64,000 bases of DNA from Microstegium vimineum (GCA_022036555.1 CM039133.1:40314718-40378717), one strand, 5' to 3'; counted from the stretch's first letter, positions 32,837-44,291 are shown. Numbers and translations: made by a program. The notes: generated from the letters alone by a model not told the origin.

Positions 32837-35800
32837 TGTCACACCCAGTTTTAAAGATAAAACGGGATGCAATAATCTTATGTGTGTCCAGAGATCAGTC
32901 ACACACATAAGCCGATAAATTATCAAAATTGTATCATCATAAGTGTTTATTACGTAGCGAACAAGTATTTAAATAGTGTCTATTACATAACAGCGGAAAT
33001 ATAAGATAACCTCTCGCGAAGCTCCATAGCACAGGGACGTCAACTGGTTGACCCCAAACCTAGTAGTCCTCTGGATACTCCTCATAACTCTGATAATCTG
33101 GTATTCATCCGGGATTTTTATCCAAGTATTGAAAAGAAAGTAAACAAACGTAAGTATTTATAGTACTCAACAAGTATATATGGGGTTCATGAGGCTCAAA
33201 AAGTACGACACTGGTTTACTGCGATAAGCATTTTTAATTTGTAACAAAACGTTATAAGTAGTAGATCAAAGTTATGCTTAAGCCCCCAAATTAAATTGCA
33301 TGATCAAGAATACAAATGAACAAGTAACATAATATCATGATAAAGTGGTTCATAAAGGTAAACAACAAGTAACCAAAGATTTTGTGAGTTTTCCGGGCCG
33401 CTCGTGTCCGTGAGCACGGCTGATATACTAGTTTTTAACACTCTGCAGAGGTTGTACACTTTACCCATGAGTCGTGTTTGCCCAAATGCCCGGATCATGA
33501 CTCCCATAACACTATCGAGGTGAGCGGGCAGGGTACACTATGAAGTCTTTCAAAGGGGCTCACTGACATACCACAGACAGTACGGATCCACGGGCAAGGG
33601 GTATATGGGAGCCCCGGGATGGTACACACACGCAGCGGTCCCCACTCCAGCCACAACCCGCAACCGCTCGGCAATGGCAACTTTCGTGAACTGCCGCATG
33701 CGAGAAAGTGACCCTAATACTGAACTAAAGCCAGAGCCATATAGCCCTCATGGTTGTACTGTATGTCCTAGCTTTTGCTGACAGATAGGGTCCTAAATCC
33801 ATGTTGCTAGAAAGTCAAGTTTTATTCCATCATTTCATGTAGTCATTAATCAAGATTAAAGATCATGCGTTGTTAAAGGAGGGAACTAGCAATAACTACC
33901 CATATGCAAGTAACCCATAGGATTCCAAGGTTCAAGGTAACAACTCTAGGTAACCCTATGGTAACAAAATTAGACACATGCATATGATTTTGTTTAAAAC
34001 ATCATGAATAGGACATCAAGGAAGATCCCATATAATACTTGCCTTGCTCAAAGGGTTCCTGCTGATCCTGCTCAAAGAGAAACTCCTGGTCACCCACGTA
34101 CTGCTCACCGTCTATACTCGATCACCACATCACATGCAATCATACAGAGGCATCACATGCAAATAAACAAGGCTATAGATTAGAACAGTACACCAACCAT
34201 AATAAAACAAGATTAAAAGTTTATAAAACTGATCTACGTCTCACTACGATCACAAAGACGTTTGAATCACGAAAAACGGGGCTATAACGAAGAAGATATG
34301 AATTAAACAAGTTTCATAAATTAAACCAGAGATTAAAAGAGATTAGATGATTAACTGTTTTTAAAAGTTGTCTAACATGAACTATGAACTAACTAACACG
34401 TAGATTACGTCGATACGAATCTAACGCAACTTGAATGGATGAAAACGGAGTTAAAATGGGCATTTGAGAAACGTTTGAAAATGAGTGGCAAATTTGTAAA
34501 TAGAATTTTCCTTTTTATTTTCGAATTAAAACAAACCGAAAAGGATTTACGCCTTTCAACAGAGAAGACGTGCACTCGGAATACGCCAAAGGACGGCGGG
34601 TTAACACTTTAAAAAGGACAGGGGCTCTTTTGCAAAATCGTCGGCCGAACCGGTATGAGCTCCTGTGAGCCGTCTGATCCACAACGGACAGACACAATTA
34701 GATCAACGAAGGGGAGGGGCGGTGTGCGGCGGAGCTGAGCAGGTCTGCGGCGGCGCCATTGCCGGAGCACGGCGGCGCGGTGCAATCCGCCGTTTCAGAG
34801 CACGATTTGCGGTGTAGAAAGAACCGGGAGCGAGAGGTTGACACGGCGAAGACGTTTGTGGGGTCGGTTGACCCGATTGCGTGCGAGGGCGAGCTGCTCA
34901 CGCGGAGGGGCGGCTCTGCGTGGCCGGTGATCACGGACAGGGTGCAAACGGACGAGATAGAGAGGGTAGAAGGGGTTGGCGGTGTTGGGGGACTCGGCTT
35001 ACCACGATGCGAGGCTCGGAAATCAAACGGGCGGAGTAGAGAAGCTTGCCCACGGCGGAACGACGGCGGCGGCGCGGAACTGGGCTTGCGGCGGCGCTAG
35101 GTGCCTCTGTGTGGCTCCAGGGGTCAATGCGGGGCGGAAGGGTGCGGGGCTGAGCTTTTATACCTCGGAGGGGCGCCGCAGGGAAGGAAAGCGGTGGAAA
35201 TTCCCCGCGGATTCGCACTCGGCCTCGGGGAAAGGCGGCGGTGCAGAAAGGAAAGAAGAGGGGGAAGGAAGAAGGAAAGAGAGGTGAGGTGTGCGGCGCT
35301 CGGTTCGGTGTGCCGCGGGGAAGGGAAAGGGATCAACCCTGCTCTGATTCGGGCTCCAAACACGCACAGCGAGGAGGATTCCGTCGGCGCGGGAGAAAAG
35401 GGAAGAAGAGGGAGGAGAAAGGAAAGGGAGGGGATGAAACTGATAAGCGGGTCCCGCCTGTCAGTCAATGAGTTGAGCTGCAGCGCGCGCGGTGTGGGGG
35501 AGAGCTGGGCCGGGCACTTGGGTCGGGGCAGAGCCCATGTGGCCAGGGAAGGAGAGGGGGGGAAGGGAGCTGGGCTGGGGGGAAATGGCCTGCGGGCCAA
35601 AGTAGCAGGAAGAGAGAGGAAGAGGGAATTTTGTTTTTCTTTTTATTTCTGGATTTTCCAAATAAATTTCCAAATGCACTTTTGAACTCAATTTTGAAAT
35701 TTGAAAAATTTCCAATCAACACAAAATATTATACACCAGCATGAATGCATCAATCATGTTCCTACTTGTGATAATTTTATTTTATGAAATCTTTAATTAA

Positions 35801-35885
35801 TTTCCCTATGTTATAATGGTCACCAAAAATGCATTTGCACAATTTTTAATCTATTTTGAAAAATGCATGTTTTTAGGGTGTTACA
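32837..35885 (-). mobile_element. Element C: solo LTR of the A/B Gypsy family
   Basis: A single 3049-bp LTR in minus orientation (plus-strand ends TGTCACACCC...AGGGTGTTACA) with a perfect ACATA target duplication and no interior. This is the product of unequal recombination between two LTRs. It shares blocks with element A's LTR, for example the CGTGTCCGTGAGCACGGCTG and GGTTGTACACTTTACCCATG region around 33400-33470. A minus-strand TATA box (TATAAAAG) lies at 35155-35162. The long GC-rich open frames at 34698-35722 appear on both strands and overlap, and are not genes. Confidence 0.93.
35155..35162 (-). promoter_or_regulatory. LTR TATA box (solo LTR C), pointing left
   Basis: TATAAAAG on the minus strand in the GC-rich half of the LTR. 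Transcription from it would run away from the defensin-like gene. Confidence 0.5.
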
Positions 35886-35890
35886 ACATA
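35886..35890. repeat. Target-site duplication ACATA (right of solo LTR C)
   Basis: Matches 32832-32836. Confidence 0.92.
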
Positions 35891-35951
35891 TCTCATCTCC
35901 AAGATATAACAACAAACAAAAAAAATATTAAAAGAGCATATCTTTGAATAG

Positions 35952-35959
35952 TATAAATA
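35952..35959 (+). promoter_or_regulatory. Putative TATA box of the defensin-like gene
   Basis: GTATAAATATATGC lies 117 bp upstream of the ATG at 36069, a normal distance for a short 5' leader. The solo LTR ends only about 66 bp further upstream. Confidence 0.5.
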
Positions 35960-36068
35960 TATGCACTTGAACTTGGTTGTGCCTTTGTATATGCAATACA
36001 TTCATAAGTAATAATCTTCTCGTAGCTAGTCCTCAAAGAAACCAAATAGTAGCAATATTCTCGCCCTC

Positions 36069-37650
36069 ATGGCATCACCAATCAAGATAGGTACTAGGAT
36101 TGTGTACTTGGCTGCTGCTTTGTTCTTGGTCCTTGGCACCATGTCTACTTTCCCGTTTTGTAAACTGGAGGTTTTGTAAGCTGGAGGCTGTACGCACCAC
36201 TAAACTTTTCTTACTCTACGTTATTCTTTGTTCTCAAATTAAGATAGCACTACTAAAAAAAGGCAAAACAGTGCCGGTTCAAAATCCCACATCACTGTCG
36301 GATTTTGAACCGGCACTGGGCTTTCGGCAGTGATGAGTATTCACATCACTACTGGTTATGCCAAACCGGCAGTGATGCTGCCGGTTCGTGGCGGGAACCG
36401 GCAGTGATGGATTGCAGAATAAAATCGCGTTTTTAAAATCGAAAAAAAAGAATTAAATTTTGGGACAAGCCCAGTATTAATCCGCCCGCAAGTCGCGTAT
36501 TTTTTCGCGTAAAATTCACGAACGCGCTCCGCCCGAGTGTAAATTGATTGTTCGAGCCACTAAACGAATTCAAATGAAAAAGTTGTGAACTACAAAGTTT
36601 CATAACTTTTCGATATCTACAACTTTCATGTAGCAAGTTTTTTCATGCAAGGCCGTTTACACAAATTTGAATTTCAAATTGGACACATTCAAACGTATTT
36701 TTCGATGACAAGATGATTTCAAATGAAAAAGTTGTGAACTACAAAGTTTCATAACTTTTCGAGATCTACAACTTTCATGTACAAAGTTTTTCCATCAGAG
36801 GTCGTTTACAAAAATCAAAAAAATCAACTCTACAGGTATATCAGTGCCGGTTCCAGCCACGAACCGGCACTGAAGCTCCTCATCACTGTCGGTTCGTGGC
36901 TGGAACCGGCGGTGATATCATGGCCACTTTCACTGCCGGTTCCAGCCACGAACCGGCATTGATGAGGAGCTTCAGTGCCGGTTCGTGGCTGGAACCGGCA
37001 CTGATATACATGTAGAGTTGATTTTTTTTTATTTTTGTAAACAACCTTTGATGGAAAAACTTTGTACATGAAAGTTGTAGATCTCGAAAAGTTATGAAAC
37101 TTTGTAGTTCACAACTTTTTCATTTGAAATCATCTTGTCATCGAAAAATACGTTTGAATGTGTCAAATTTGAAATTCAAATTTGTGTAAACGACCTCAGA
37201 TGAAAAAACTTGCTACATGAAAGCTGTAGATCTCGAAAAGTTATGAAACTTTGTAGTTCACAACTTTTTCATTTGAATTCGTTTATTGGCTCAAACAATC
37301 AATTTATAAATCTGATTTTTCAAATTATGAACCGACAGTGATGAGGACCTTCACTGCCAGTTCGTGGTTGGAACCGGCAGTGAAGATTCATCACTGCCGG
37401 TTTTGCCAGACCCGACAGTGATGTTGAAATCTGTAGTAGTGTAGGTTAGTGTGACCAAAAAGTCCCGTCTTACTGTGTTGCATCTCATGTTTGCATAGGA
37501 TGCCCTGGAGGGCCAACCAGAGTGAGTTGCTCCATGTGGGAGGGTGCAGAACCCTGCAGAAATGATGCGTGCATTGCTCACTGCGCAACGTTGGGCCAGA
37601 AGAAAGATGGTGCCTCCTGTCTTTATCCTGACCGCTGCTGTAAAGTTTAA
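36069..37650 (+). CDS. Split gene for a small secreted cysteine-rich (defensin-like) peptide, possibly inactive
   Basis: Exon 1 (from the ATG at 36069) encodes MASPIKIGTRIVYLAAALFL and a further hydrophobic run, a good secretion signal of about 27 residues. Exon 2 (37499-37650, after the acceptor TTTGCATAG) encodes 49 residues with eight cysteines spaced C-x8-C-x8-C-x4-C-x3-C-x11-C-x5-CC and ends at TAA. The CxxxC (CIAHC) followed by a spaced Cys pair fits the defensin-like/knottin group of plant secreted peptides. Signal exon, phase-1 intron and cysteine exon are the usual layout. A 1.19-kb CACTA element lies in the intron. Exon 1 has a duplicated donor region (TTTTGTAAACTGGAGG, then TTTTGTAAGCTGGAGG). 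The first donor joins in the right phase but creates TGA at the junction; the second shifts frame. So this copy may be a pseudogene, or it uses a donor I did not find. A poly(A)-like AAATAAG lies at about 37690. Confidence 0.55.
36248..37441. mobile_element. Non-autonomous CACTA element in the intron of the defensin-like gene
   Basis: The left end is CACTACTAAAAAAAGGC and the right end AAATCTGTAGTAGTG, with a 3-bp target duplication TAG (36245-36247, 37442-37444). Subterminal repeats of CAGTGCCGGTTC type occur at both ends and in the centre. It is 1194 bp with no transposase, and most of its interior is a long inverted repeat. Confidence 0.9.
36540..37306. repeat. Long inverted repeat (~380-bp arms) inside the intronic CACTA
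   Basis: The left arm starts TAAATTGATTGTTCGAGCC and the right arm ends GGCTCAAACAATCAATTTA. The arms stay complementary through CAAATGAAAAAGTTGTGAAC and the GTTCGTGGCTGGAACCGGC blocks to a centre near 36923. A transcript would fold into a long hairpin. Confidence 0.85.
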
Positions 37651-37771
37651 GTGTAGTTAATGCAACTATGCATGTAAGCATGTTCCGTTAAATAAGATAA
37701 CTCAATGGAAAGTTCCGTGGGACTATTTTGAAGACTATTACATCATCACATAAACTGAAATGAAATGTGAA
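37442..37771 (+). other. Exon 2 neighbourhood and 3' flank of the defensin-like gene
   Basis: It contains the intron end, exon 2 and about 120 bp of 3' flank before the next CACTA terminus at 37772. Confidence 0.5.
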
Positions 37772-37990
37772 CACTAGTACAGAAACGGCGTTTGTCCTTG
37801 GTCAGTAAGGGGCTTTAGCCCCTGTTTCTGAACCGTGACTAAGGATTCGGGACTAAATGTCCCACCTTTAGTCCCGGTTCAGAGGACCGGGACTAAAGCC
37901 TGACCTTTAGCCTCGGTTGGTACCAACCGGGACTAAAGGGTGAACCAAAGGGCGAACCACCCTTTAGTCCCGGTTACCAACCGGGGCTAA
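37772..37990. repeat. CACTA 3' terminus and subterminal inverted repeats
   Basis: CACTAGTACAG, then alternating TTTAGTCCCGGTT and AACCGGGACTAAAG, the classic transposase-binding repeat of a widespread grass CACTA family. Confidence 0.9.
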
Positions 37991-38248
37991 AAGTCTTTTT
38001 TTATTTGGGTTTTGCTTATTTTGGTTTTACAATTAGATTAGGTATTCAAATGTGTATTCTTCGCTGTTAATATATGTATTTACGCACTTATAAATTACTT
38101 TCAAGCATTAAACAGACAAATAAACTATGAAACTCTCTATATAAATATATTATTGAGCTATATATACATAACTATTATATATATATGCACATAAAATTTA
38201 CATCATTATCCATTCAAACTTGACTTAAGACACAACCGCTCTCGCCAC

Positions 38249-38413
38249 TTAAATCTCATACAGATGTTTGTCTTGATTTGGCTTTAGTGGTTTGGCCGGG
38301 TCAAAATAGTACTCTTCTTTAGAGTTGACCACTTTTTCAAGAAGAAATCCAGCAAGTGTCTCTTGAATTCGTTTGAGGCGGACTTCTTGCAACACTTGTT
38401 GCTGCAACCATAG
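38249..38413 (-). pseudogene. CACTA copy 3 ORF2, last exon
   Basis: The minus-strand frame carries QQVLQEVRLKRIQETLAGFL and EYYFDPAKPLK and ends at a TAA (38251-38249). Relatives of the Ulp1-type CACTA protein end with IQxxLAGFIxxEVxxxxGEFYY. An acceptor-like TTGCAG precedes it. It is separated from the preceding Ulp1 exon by element B. Confidence 0.75.
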
Positions 38414-38504
38414 CGTCTTCAATTTGTATTATCAAGAAACAAGTGTTAATATACATAAGATTTAGTTATTAGCAACAAATAAATAAAATGGATGTATTAT
38501 TATA

Positions 38505-41317
38505 TATCACACCCGGTTTTAAGAACAAATTCAGATATACACCATATGTGAGCCCAGGAAGTCAATTCTCACATATAGTCACGGAAGAAGGTAATATCAA
38601 AAGACAAAATACATAACATATAAGGTCAAAGAAATAACCTTAAGAGAGCAAACAGCGGAAAGACACTCCGATCTTCAGGTGAAGATTCCACTCCACAGGG
38701 ACCAACTGATTGGTTGATCACAAGCCTAAGTGCTCAAGACTCTCGCAATCTAGTACCATCCGGGATTTTATCCAAATATTGAAAAGAATAAACAAGCGTA
38801 AGTACTTTCGTACTCAACAAGTGTACATGGGGTTCATGAGGCTCAAAAGGTTGACATGGTTTACTGTGGTAAGCATTTTTAGTTTATGACAAAACTTTGC
38901 AAGTGGTAAATCAAAGGTTATGCTTAAGCCCCAAAATTAAACCGCGTGATCATATAAACAAAATGAACGAATAACATAATATCATGATAAAGTGATTCAT
39001 AATGATAAGAAACTAGTAAACAAAGTAACAAAATGAACGAATAACATAATATCATGATAGAGTGATTCAAGATTAAGGATCATGCTTATTAAATGGAGCG
39101 CTAGCAATAACTACCCATATGCAAAGTAACCCATAGGATTTCAAGGTTCAAGGTAACAATTCTAGGTAATTCGTATGGCCACAAAATTAGACACATGCAT
39201 ATGATTTGATTTAAAAACCATCATGAATAGGACATCAAGGAAAATCCCATATAATACTTGCCTCAAAAAAATATCCTTTGTTCAACTGATTCTCAGCTTC
39301 AGAAGGCTTTTTCTTGATCTCCAACGCAAAACTCACCGATTGGACAATAATAACAAATCACCACACAAGCATTCTGATCATACAAAGCATACAAACCTAT
39401 CTAAATTAGAACAATACACCAATTAATGAAAAATATTTAAAAATAAATCTACGCATCTCTACGACCACATAGTCACGAAGAACACACTAATCGGAGCTAC
39501 GATGATCGAGATACATCTACTGAAAGGTTTTCTTTTATAAAAGAGAGCTATAGGCTTTATCAATTTTATAACTATATAAAAGAATGGATAAGGTATTTCA
39601 GAGAAACACCCAAGTTAGATTAAGTCAAAGTTATGTTTCGATCTCGAAATAAAAGTAGAACTAATCATATTTTATATATAAAACAAGTTGCATAGTTATT
39701 AATCAAGTTTAGGAGTTAACCATAAAATTATAGAGCTATTAACATGGTATTAAAGATCACTAATGAAAAGGTTATGCAGATACAAAGCCAACGCAACTTG
39801 AACGGTCGATTCGGATCTAAAAACGGATGAGATATGATTTAAACAAGATTTAGATATTAAACATGGAATTAAAAAGGCATTAAATAAATATTTATTTTCA
39901 AAGTTTGCAAAACAGATTTATTATGGTTTAAACATGTAGATAAAAACTCTATGAATCTAACGCAACTCAAATGGATTAAAACGGAGATTTTATGAGCAAA
40001 ATAAGATTGGTGGCAATTTTGTAAATCTGGGAAAGCGTCTTTTGGAAGAAACAGATGGGGTTCCGTTTTCAAAAGGGGAAAGCGTAAACTGAGAATGTGC
40101 TTAGGACTGTGGGTTTATACTTTAAAAAGTCTAGGGGTTTCTTTTGCAAAAGAGGAGAGCGAAGGGGTATTGGGCGCTGAGATTCGTCCGATCTAGAATG
40201 GATGATCATGATTAGATCGGAGGAAAAAGGCGTTGTTCATGGCCGGAGCAGGAGAGGAGTGCGGCGGCGCCATGGCCGGGGATGGGCGGCGCTAGCAAAT
40301 CTGCCGATGTGGGGCACGATTCGCGACGGTAAAAATACAGGGATGGAGAGGAGGTGATGGCGGGCACTTAGGTGCTATCGGTTGACCCGATTTGGCGATG
40401 AGCGCGGCGGTGCCCGCGATTGAGCGGCTCGGAACGTCCGGCGTCCGTGCGCGGAGGAACAGAGAGCGAGGGAGAGAAACCCGAGAGCACCTGGGGCTCC
40501 CTTACCTTGATACGACGCTTGACAATGTCTCAGAGACGGCGAGGACGCACGGCAGCGGCAGAACAGAGAGGGCCGGTAGCGCTAGGGTTGCGGCACGCAG
40601 GGAGGGCGTGCAGGGTCACAGCTGCGGCTGCTAGGGAGCTAGGAGGGTGCGGCGGGGGCATGCGGTGCCAGCTACTTATAGCCCGGAGGCACGGCAGAGA
40701 AGGAAGGGGGAGGAATCACGGACTCAATTAGCGCAAAAGGAAAGGTGTCGGCTTCCTGGTTTGGAAAGCCAGGGGAGGAAGAAGGAAAGGTTGAGGAAGG
40801 GACTGACGCGCGGGGCCGCTGCATCAGAGAGAGGAGGGGTCGAGGCCGAGCGGGGGGGTCGAGGTCGAGCGGGGCGGGGTCGAGCCGGGGATCGAGGCCG
40901 AGCAAGGGTCGAGGTCGAGCCGGGGATCGAGGTCGAGCAGGAGATCGAGGTCGAGGAGGTGGCCGGCCCACGCGGGAGAGGAAAGGGAGGAGAGCCGACT
41001 GGCTTTGGGCCGAGCAGGCCGACGGGCTGAAATGGGGAGAAGAGGGAGGGAGAGAGAGAAAAATGGTTTTTCCCATTTCTTTTCTTTTCATTTTCTTTTT
41101 GCAAAAGATTTCCCAAAAGGTTTTGAAAACATTTGACTAAGCAAAACAAGCAATACCAAGAAATATGCCGAGGCATGAATGCTCAAACATGTTTCTACCT
41201 CCTCATAAGTTTTTAATTCCATGAAAAGTTTTATTTCCTATGATTTCATGAGCACCAAAAATCATAATTAAAACATTTATTAATATTTTCTTAAAAAGCA
41301 AATTTTGGGGTGTTACA
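38505..41317 (-). repeat. 3' LTR of element B
   Basis: Plus-strand ends are TATCACACCCGG (terminal TG mutated to TA) and TTTTGGGGTGTTACA. It lacks about 550 bp found in the other LTR (region matching ~45250-45800) and has a local duplication of AAATGAACGAATAACATAAT (38963 and 39030). The minus-strand TATA box is at 40675-40680. Confidence 0.9.
40820..40965. repeat. GTCGAG-rich minisatellite in the LTR of B
   Basis: Short degenerate units GGTCGAGGTCGAGC and CGGGGATCGAGG are repeated. A longer version lies in the other LTR at 47605-47805. In element A the same LTR position holds poly-C tracts. Confidence 0.8.
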
Positions 41318-41318
41318 A

Positions 41319-41333
41319 TTCTACCCCCCTTAA
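41319..41333 (-). other. Polypurine tract of element B
   Basis: The minus-strand CTTAAGGGGGGTAGAA lies next to the 3' LTR. Confidence 0.85.
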
Positions 41334-41474
41334 GATGAATCTCGTCCCGAGATTCGAAAGACGGTGATTAGAGAGATAAAGATACTATTCAAGATACAAA
41401 GATCACTGCTATTCTTGGAAACAAAACTTTGATCTAGGAAGCACAACTGAACTTCATATGTCCTCTTGAGTGTT

Positions 41475-42023
41475 CTAACATTGCTCAGATGGGTAATCTT
41501 CATAAGCATGATCATCTATTTTATTGAGCTCTTCGAAAGGCACATGTTCCTTAATATTGACATCTGAGATCTCACGTTCCACTTCACTATCCCTTGTGTT
41601 CCTACTTTCTAGTGGGTCCTCTTTGCATTCCTCAGGTTCAGGTTGCATCCCTTGATACTCAATTCTTTCTCCTGTCGGAGTCGTTACAAACACCAAACCT
41701 TGGGCAGGATTAATAACTCCCTTACAAGCAGCAAACCATCCTCTTCCAAGGACAACATCATTGGTCATGAAGTCCAAAACAATAAGGTTTACCTTAAAGT
41801 TTCCTCCCTTTATGTGAAGACTAACTTTTGGGCATATGCGGGTTGCCTTTACTTCACCTTCAAGGGTATTAACTATCACTAGTTTCCTTATTGGGAGCAT
41901 TGTCATCTTTTGTTCTTGCACAAATGTGCTAGAGATGAATGAATGTGTAGTCTTAGGGTCAAACATCACTAAGGCAGGAGATGAGTTTACTGAAATGTAA
42001 CCATACACAACCCCATTAGCTCC
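41475..42023 (-). pseudogene. Element B protease-like region
   Basis: The frame begins after a TGA at 42021-42023 and is continuous with the gag frame upstream. VMFDPKTTHSFIS is the active-site region of an RVP_2 retropepsin, with PKT where functional enzymes have (S/T)G(A/S). NDVVLGRGWFAACKGVI is the second conserved block. The tail is acidic (EEREISDVNIKEH-like) and ends at 41475 just before the polypurine tract, so no reverse transcriptase ever followed in this derivative. It is homologous to 15330-15900 of element A. Confidence 0.8.
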
Positions 42024-43115
42024 TCACATGGTGGACACATTTCTCAACATTCCTTGGATGTATTTCCTCTTTACTTTTATTCCTTGATCCTGCTTCTTCT
42101 GGTCACTTGATTCCAGGTTCTGTTGGTGTTGGTTCTGGCATTGATTATCCACGGCTAACTTCCGAGGGCAAGCTTCCTCGCAAGGTTTATTATTCTCACC
42201 ACAACCATAACCTTCCTCACTAGAAGTGTTAGCCTTTATCAAAACGATAGCAGGTGGTGATAGACACGGATCTTGAGGATTGGAATGTTGTCCTTCATCA
42301 TTGTATTGCTGATACCGATCTTGATCTGTACTCCCAAGCAGATTCATAGATTGTGACTGATATATTGTTTGTGTGGCAAGACAGGGGTGTGTGTCTCTTA
42401 GCTGGCGTTGAAGATCACACTTTCTCTTCTTTTGTTGCTTCTTCTCAATTGCAATAGCTCTGTGCATCATTGCATGAAAATCACTATACACAACGGTCAT
42501 CAGTTGTTGTTGCAAACTATCATTCAATCCTTTTAGAAAGCATTTTTGCTTCTTAGCATCACTATCCACTTCTCTTGGGGCATAACAAGACAACTGAGTG
42601 AACCAATCATGATACTCACACACTGACATTGAATCTTGTTTCAAGTTATGGAACTCCTCACTCTTGTTTGCCACCAAACTATCTGGAACATGGTAAGATC
42701 GAAAAGCAGTCTTGAACTCTTTCCAATCAATCTGATTTACATCTCATTGACCAAACTCTGACTCCCACCAGTCTAACACTATTCCTTGAAGTTGACCAAA
42801 AGTATAAAGCACTTTCTCATGGTCATTACATTGAGCTATATCAAGATGTTGCTCTATAGCTCTAAGCCATTCATCTGCTTCTAGTGGGTAAGTGGCATGA
42901 GAGAAAGTCGGTGGATGTCCTTTTATAAATTCACCTCGTTTGTCAATAGGTGGTGTTTGATGTTGGTTGTTCAAAGAATTTTGAACAAGAACCTGCAATA
43001 GCTGAGTCTGTGTCATCAGAGCTTGCTCTATAACTAAAGGGTTTGACGTTGGTGGATTAGGATTGGGAACATTCCTTCTAGCATCTTGTGACACTTCTTT
43101 TCTGGTAGTAACCAT
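42024..43115 (-). pseudogene. Element B gag (chromovirus/Tekay-like)
   Basis: The likely start is the Met at 43115 (MVTTRKEVSQDARRN), preferred over the ATG at 43175 because relatives begin with a short basic N-terminus before the NPPTSNP-type segment. Conserved gag blocks are HPPTFSHATYPLEADEWLRA, CNDHEKVLYTFGQL, DWWESEF, then after a stop DSMSVCEYHDWFTQLSCYAP and DSDAKKQKCFLKGLN. One in-frame TGA (about 42741-42743) splits it and another ends it at 42023; all three open pieces are in the same frame. No CCHC knuckle is visible at the gag end, unlike element A. Confidence 0.85.
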
Positions 43116-43259
43116 CTGTTTGGAACACACATGCATTAGAATTTGGTCATTCAAGACTTCCTTAAATAGCTTCATATGATGTCAAGGTATAGCATGGGAA
43201 CTCAAAGAAAGCTCAATCATGGTGATAAACAATTCTTTTAAGCAAGGCATTAACATCTA

Positions 43260-43787
43260 TGCAACTCCGAGTTTGCAACTTCTTCAACTTGGATACCCCC
43301 CTTAAGAAAGATGAACTAGGGGACACCAAGGTAGCTTCCATATTCGTCAAGTTTAATTAACTATCCTCATATCTTTTGTTATTCCAAAGAAACTTTTGTG
43401 CCAAAGTATAGTCCAACAACTCAAATCTTCTTGAGGGCTAGTAAACAACATCACAAATGCATCGCCTTGTGATTTTTCATAACTCCATATCCAAGATAGC
43501 AACCAGGGTGGTTCTTGCGGACAAAGAAAGATAAGGAAGTGTACTATTATCCAAAATTCTCCATAATTCTTATCTTCCAACAAACAGAGATTTTAGATGA
43601 TAAAGATAGATTGCACTTGAAAGATAGGATAGAGAAACACAGAAGATAAACGGAGCCCAAAATATTTATTTCATTAAACCCTAAGACTATAAACTAAATG
43701 AAATTGTGGGAAAGACCTCACAAGATCATTGCACTCATTACAAAGATGCAACTCAAACATAAACATTATGACAACCCAACCAATCAC
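43260..43787 (-). other. Linker between leader ORF and gag of element B
   Basis: Homologous in reverse complement to element A 16363-16880. Non-coding as far as I can see. Confidence 0.7.
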
Positions 43788-44291
43788 TTATAGGTTCACA
43801 AGACACACAGACTCGACTTTCACTACTAACGTATTTATTACAAGGGACATAAACTCCAACTTCTTAAACAAGGTACGACTGCAGCGACATCCAGGGTAGC
43901 ATCTCTTGCATGGGGTTGAACGAGACACATCTTCAACCACATTGATCTTGGGTAGCCCAGCATGACTCCTCCAATCATCTACCTCGTCCAAGGCTTCCTC
44001 ATAGTGTTTCCTTACTTCTGCCAATTCCAGTTGACTATCTTCCAGCTTCTGGTGGAGAACCTGCATGGTCAAGGCCATCTCCTTTACTTGCTCATTTGGT
44101 TCTGAATGAGGGTCAGCCATCACGCACTGCAAACTTCCTGGTGGACGTCGAGGAAGATACTTCTGCTTGTCATTATTCATGTCTTCATAATATCTTCCAT
44201 GGTATACCAAAAATGCTTGATGAGCAGCATCTGATATGCCAACATGCATGCTAAAACAATCCGTGAGAGACCTGTGAATGGATTCCACCAT
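43788..44291 (-). CDS. Element B leader ORF upstream of gag, coiled-coil protein
   Basis: A 167-codon uninterrupted frame on the minus strand between the primer-binding site and gag. The middle (EQVKEMALTMQVLHQKLEDS, then ELAEVRKHYEEALDEVDDW) has heptad-like Leu/Met spacing and charged residues, consistent with a coiled coil. The C-terminus has a Cys cluster (CKRCYPGCRC). No catalytic motif. Extra ORFs before gag are known in some plant Gypsy lineages; its role is unknown. It is the longest intact frame in element B, although stop-free length alone is weak evidence. Confidence 0.5.
   Translation of the reverse strand: MVESIHRSLTDCFSMHVGISDAAHQAFLVYHGRYYEDMNNDKQKYLPRRPPGSLQCVMADPHSEPNEQVKEMALTMQVLHQKLEDSQLELAEVRKHYEEALDEVDDWRSHAGLPKINVVEDVSRSTPCKRCYPGCRCSRTLFKKLEFMSLVINTLVVKVESVCLVNL

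Noticed and set aside
34698..35722. Several overlapping 70-194-codon frames in solo LTR C
   Set aside because: GC-rich LTR sequence lacks stops in many frames at once. No domain recognised.
40392..41140. Open frames in the GC-rich part of element B LTRs (also 46757-47984)
   Set aside because: Same composition effect, duplicated in both LTRs and with conflicting frames.
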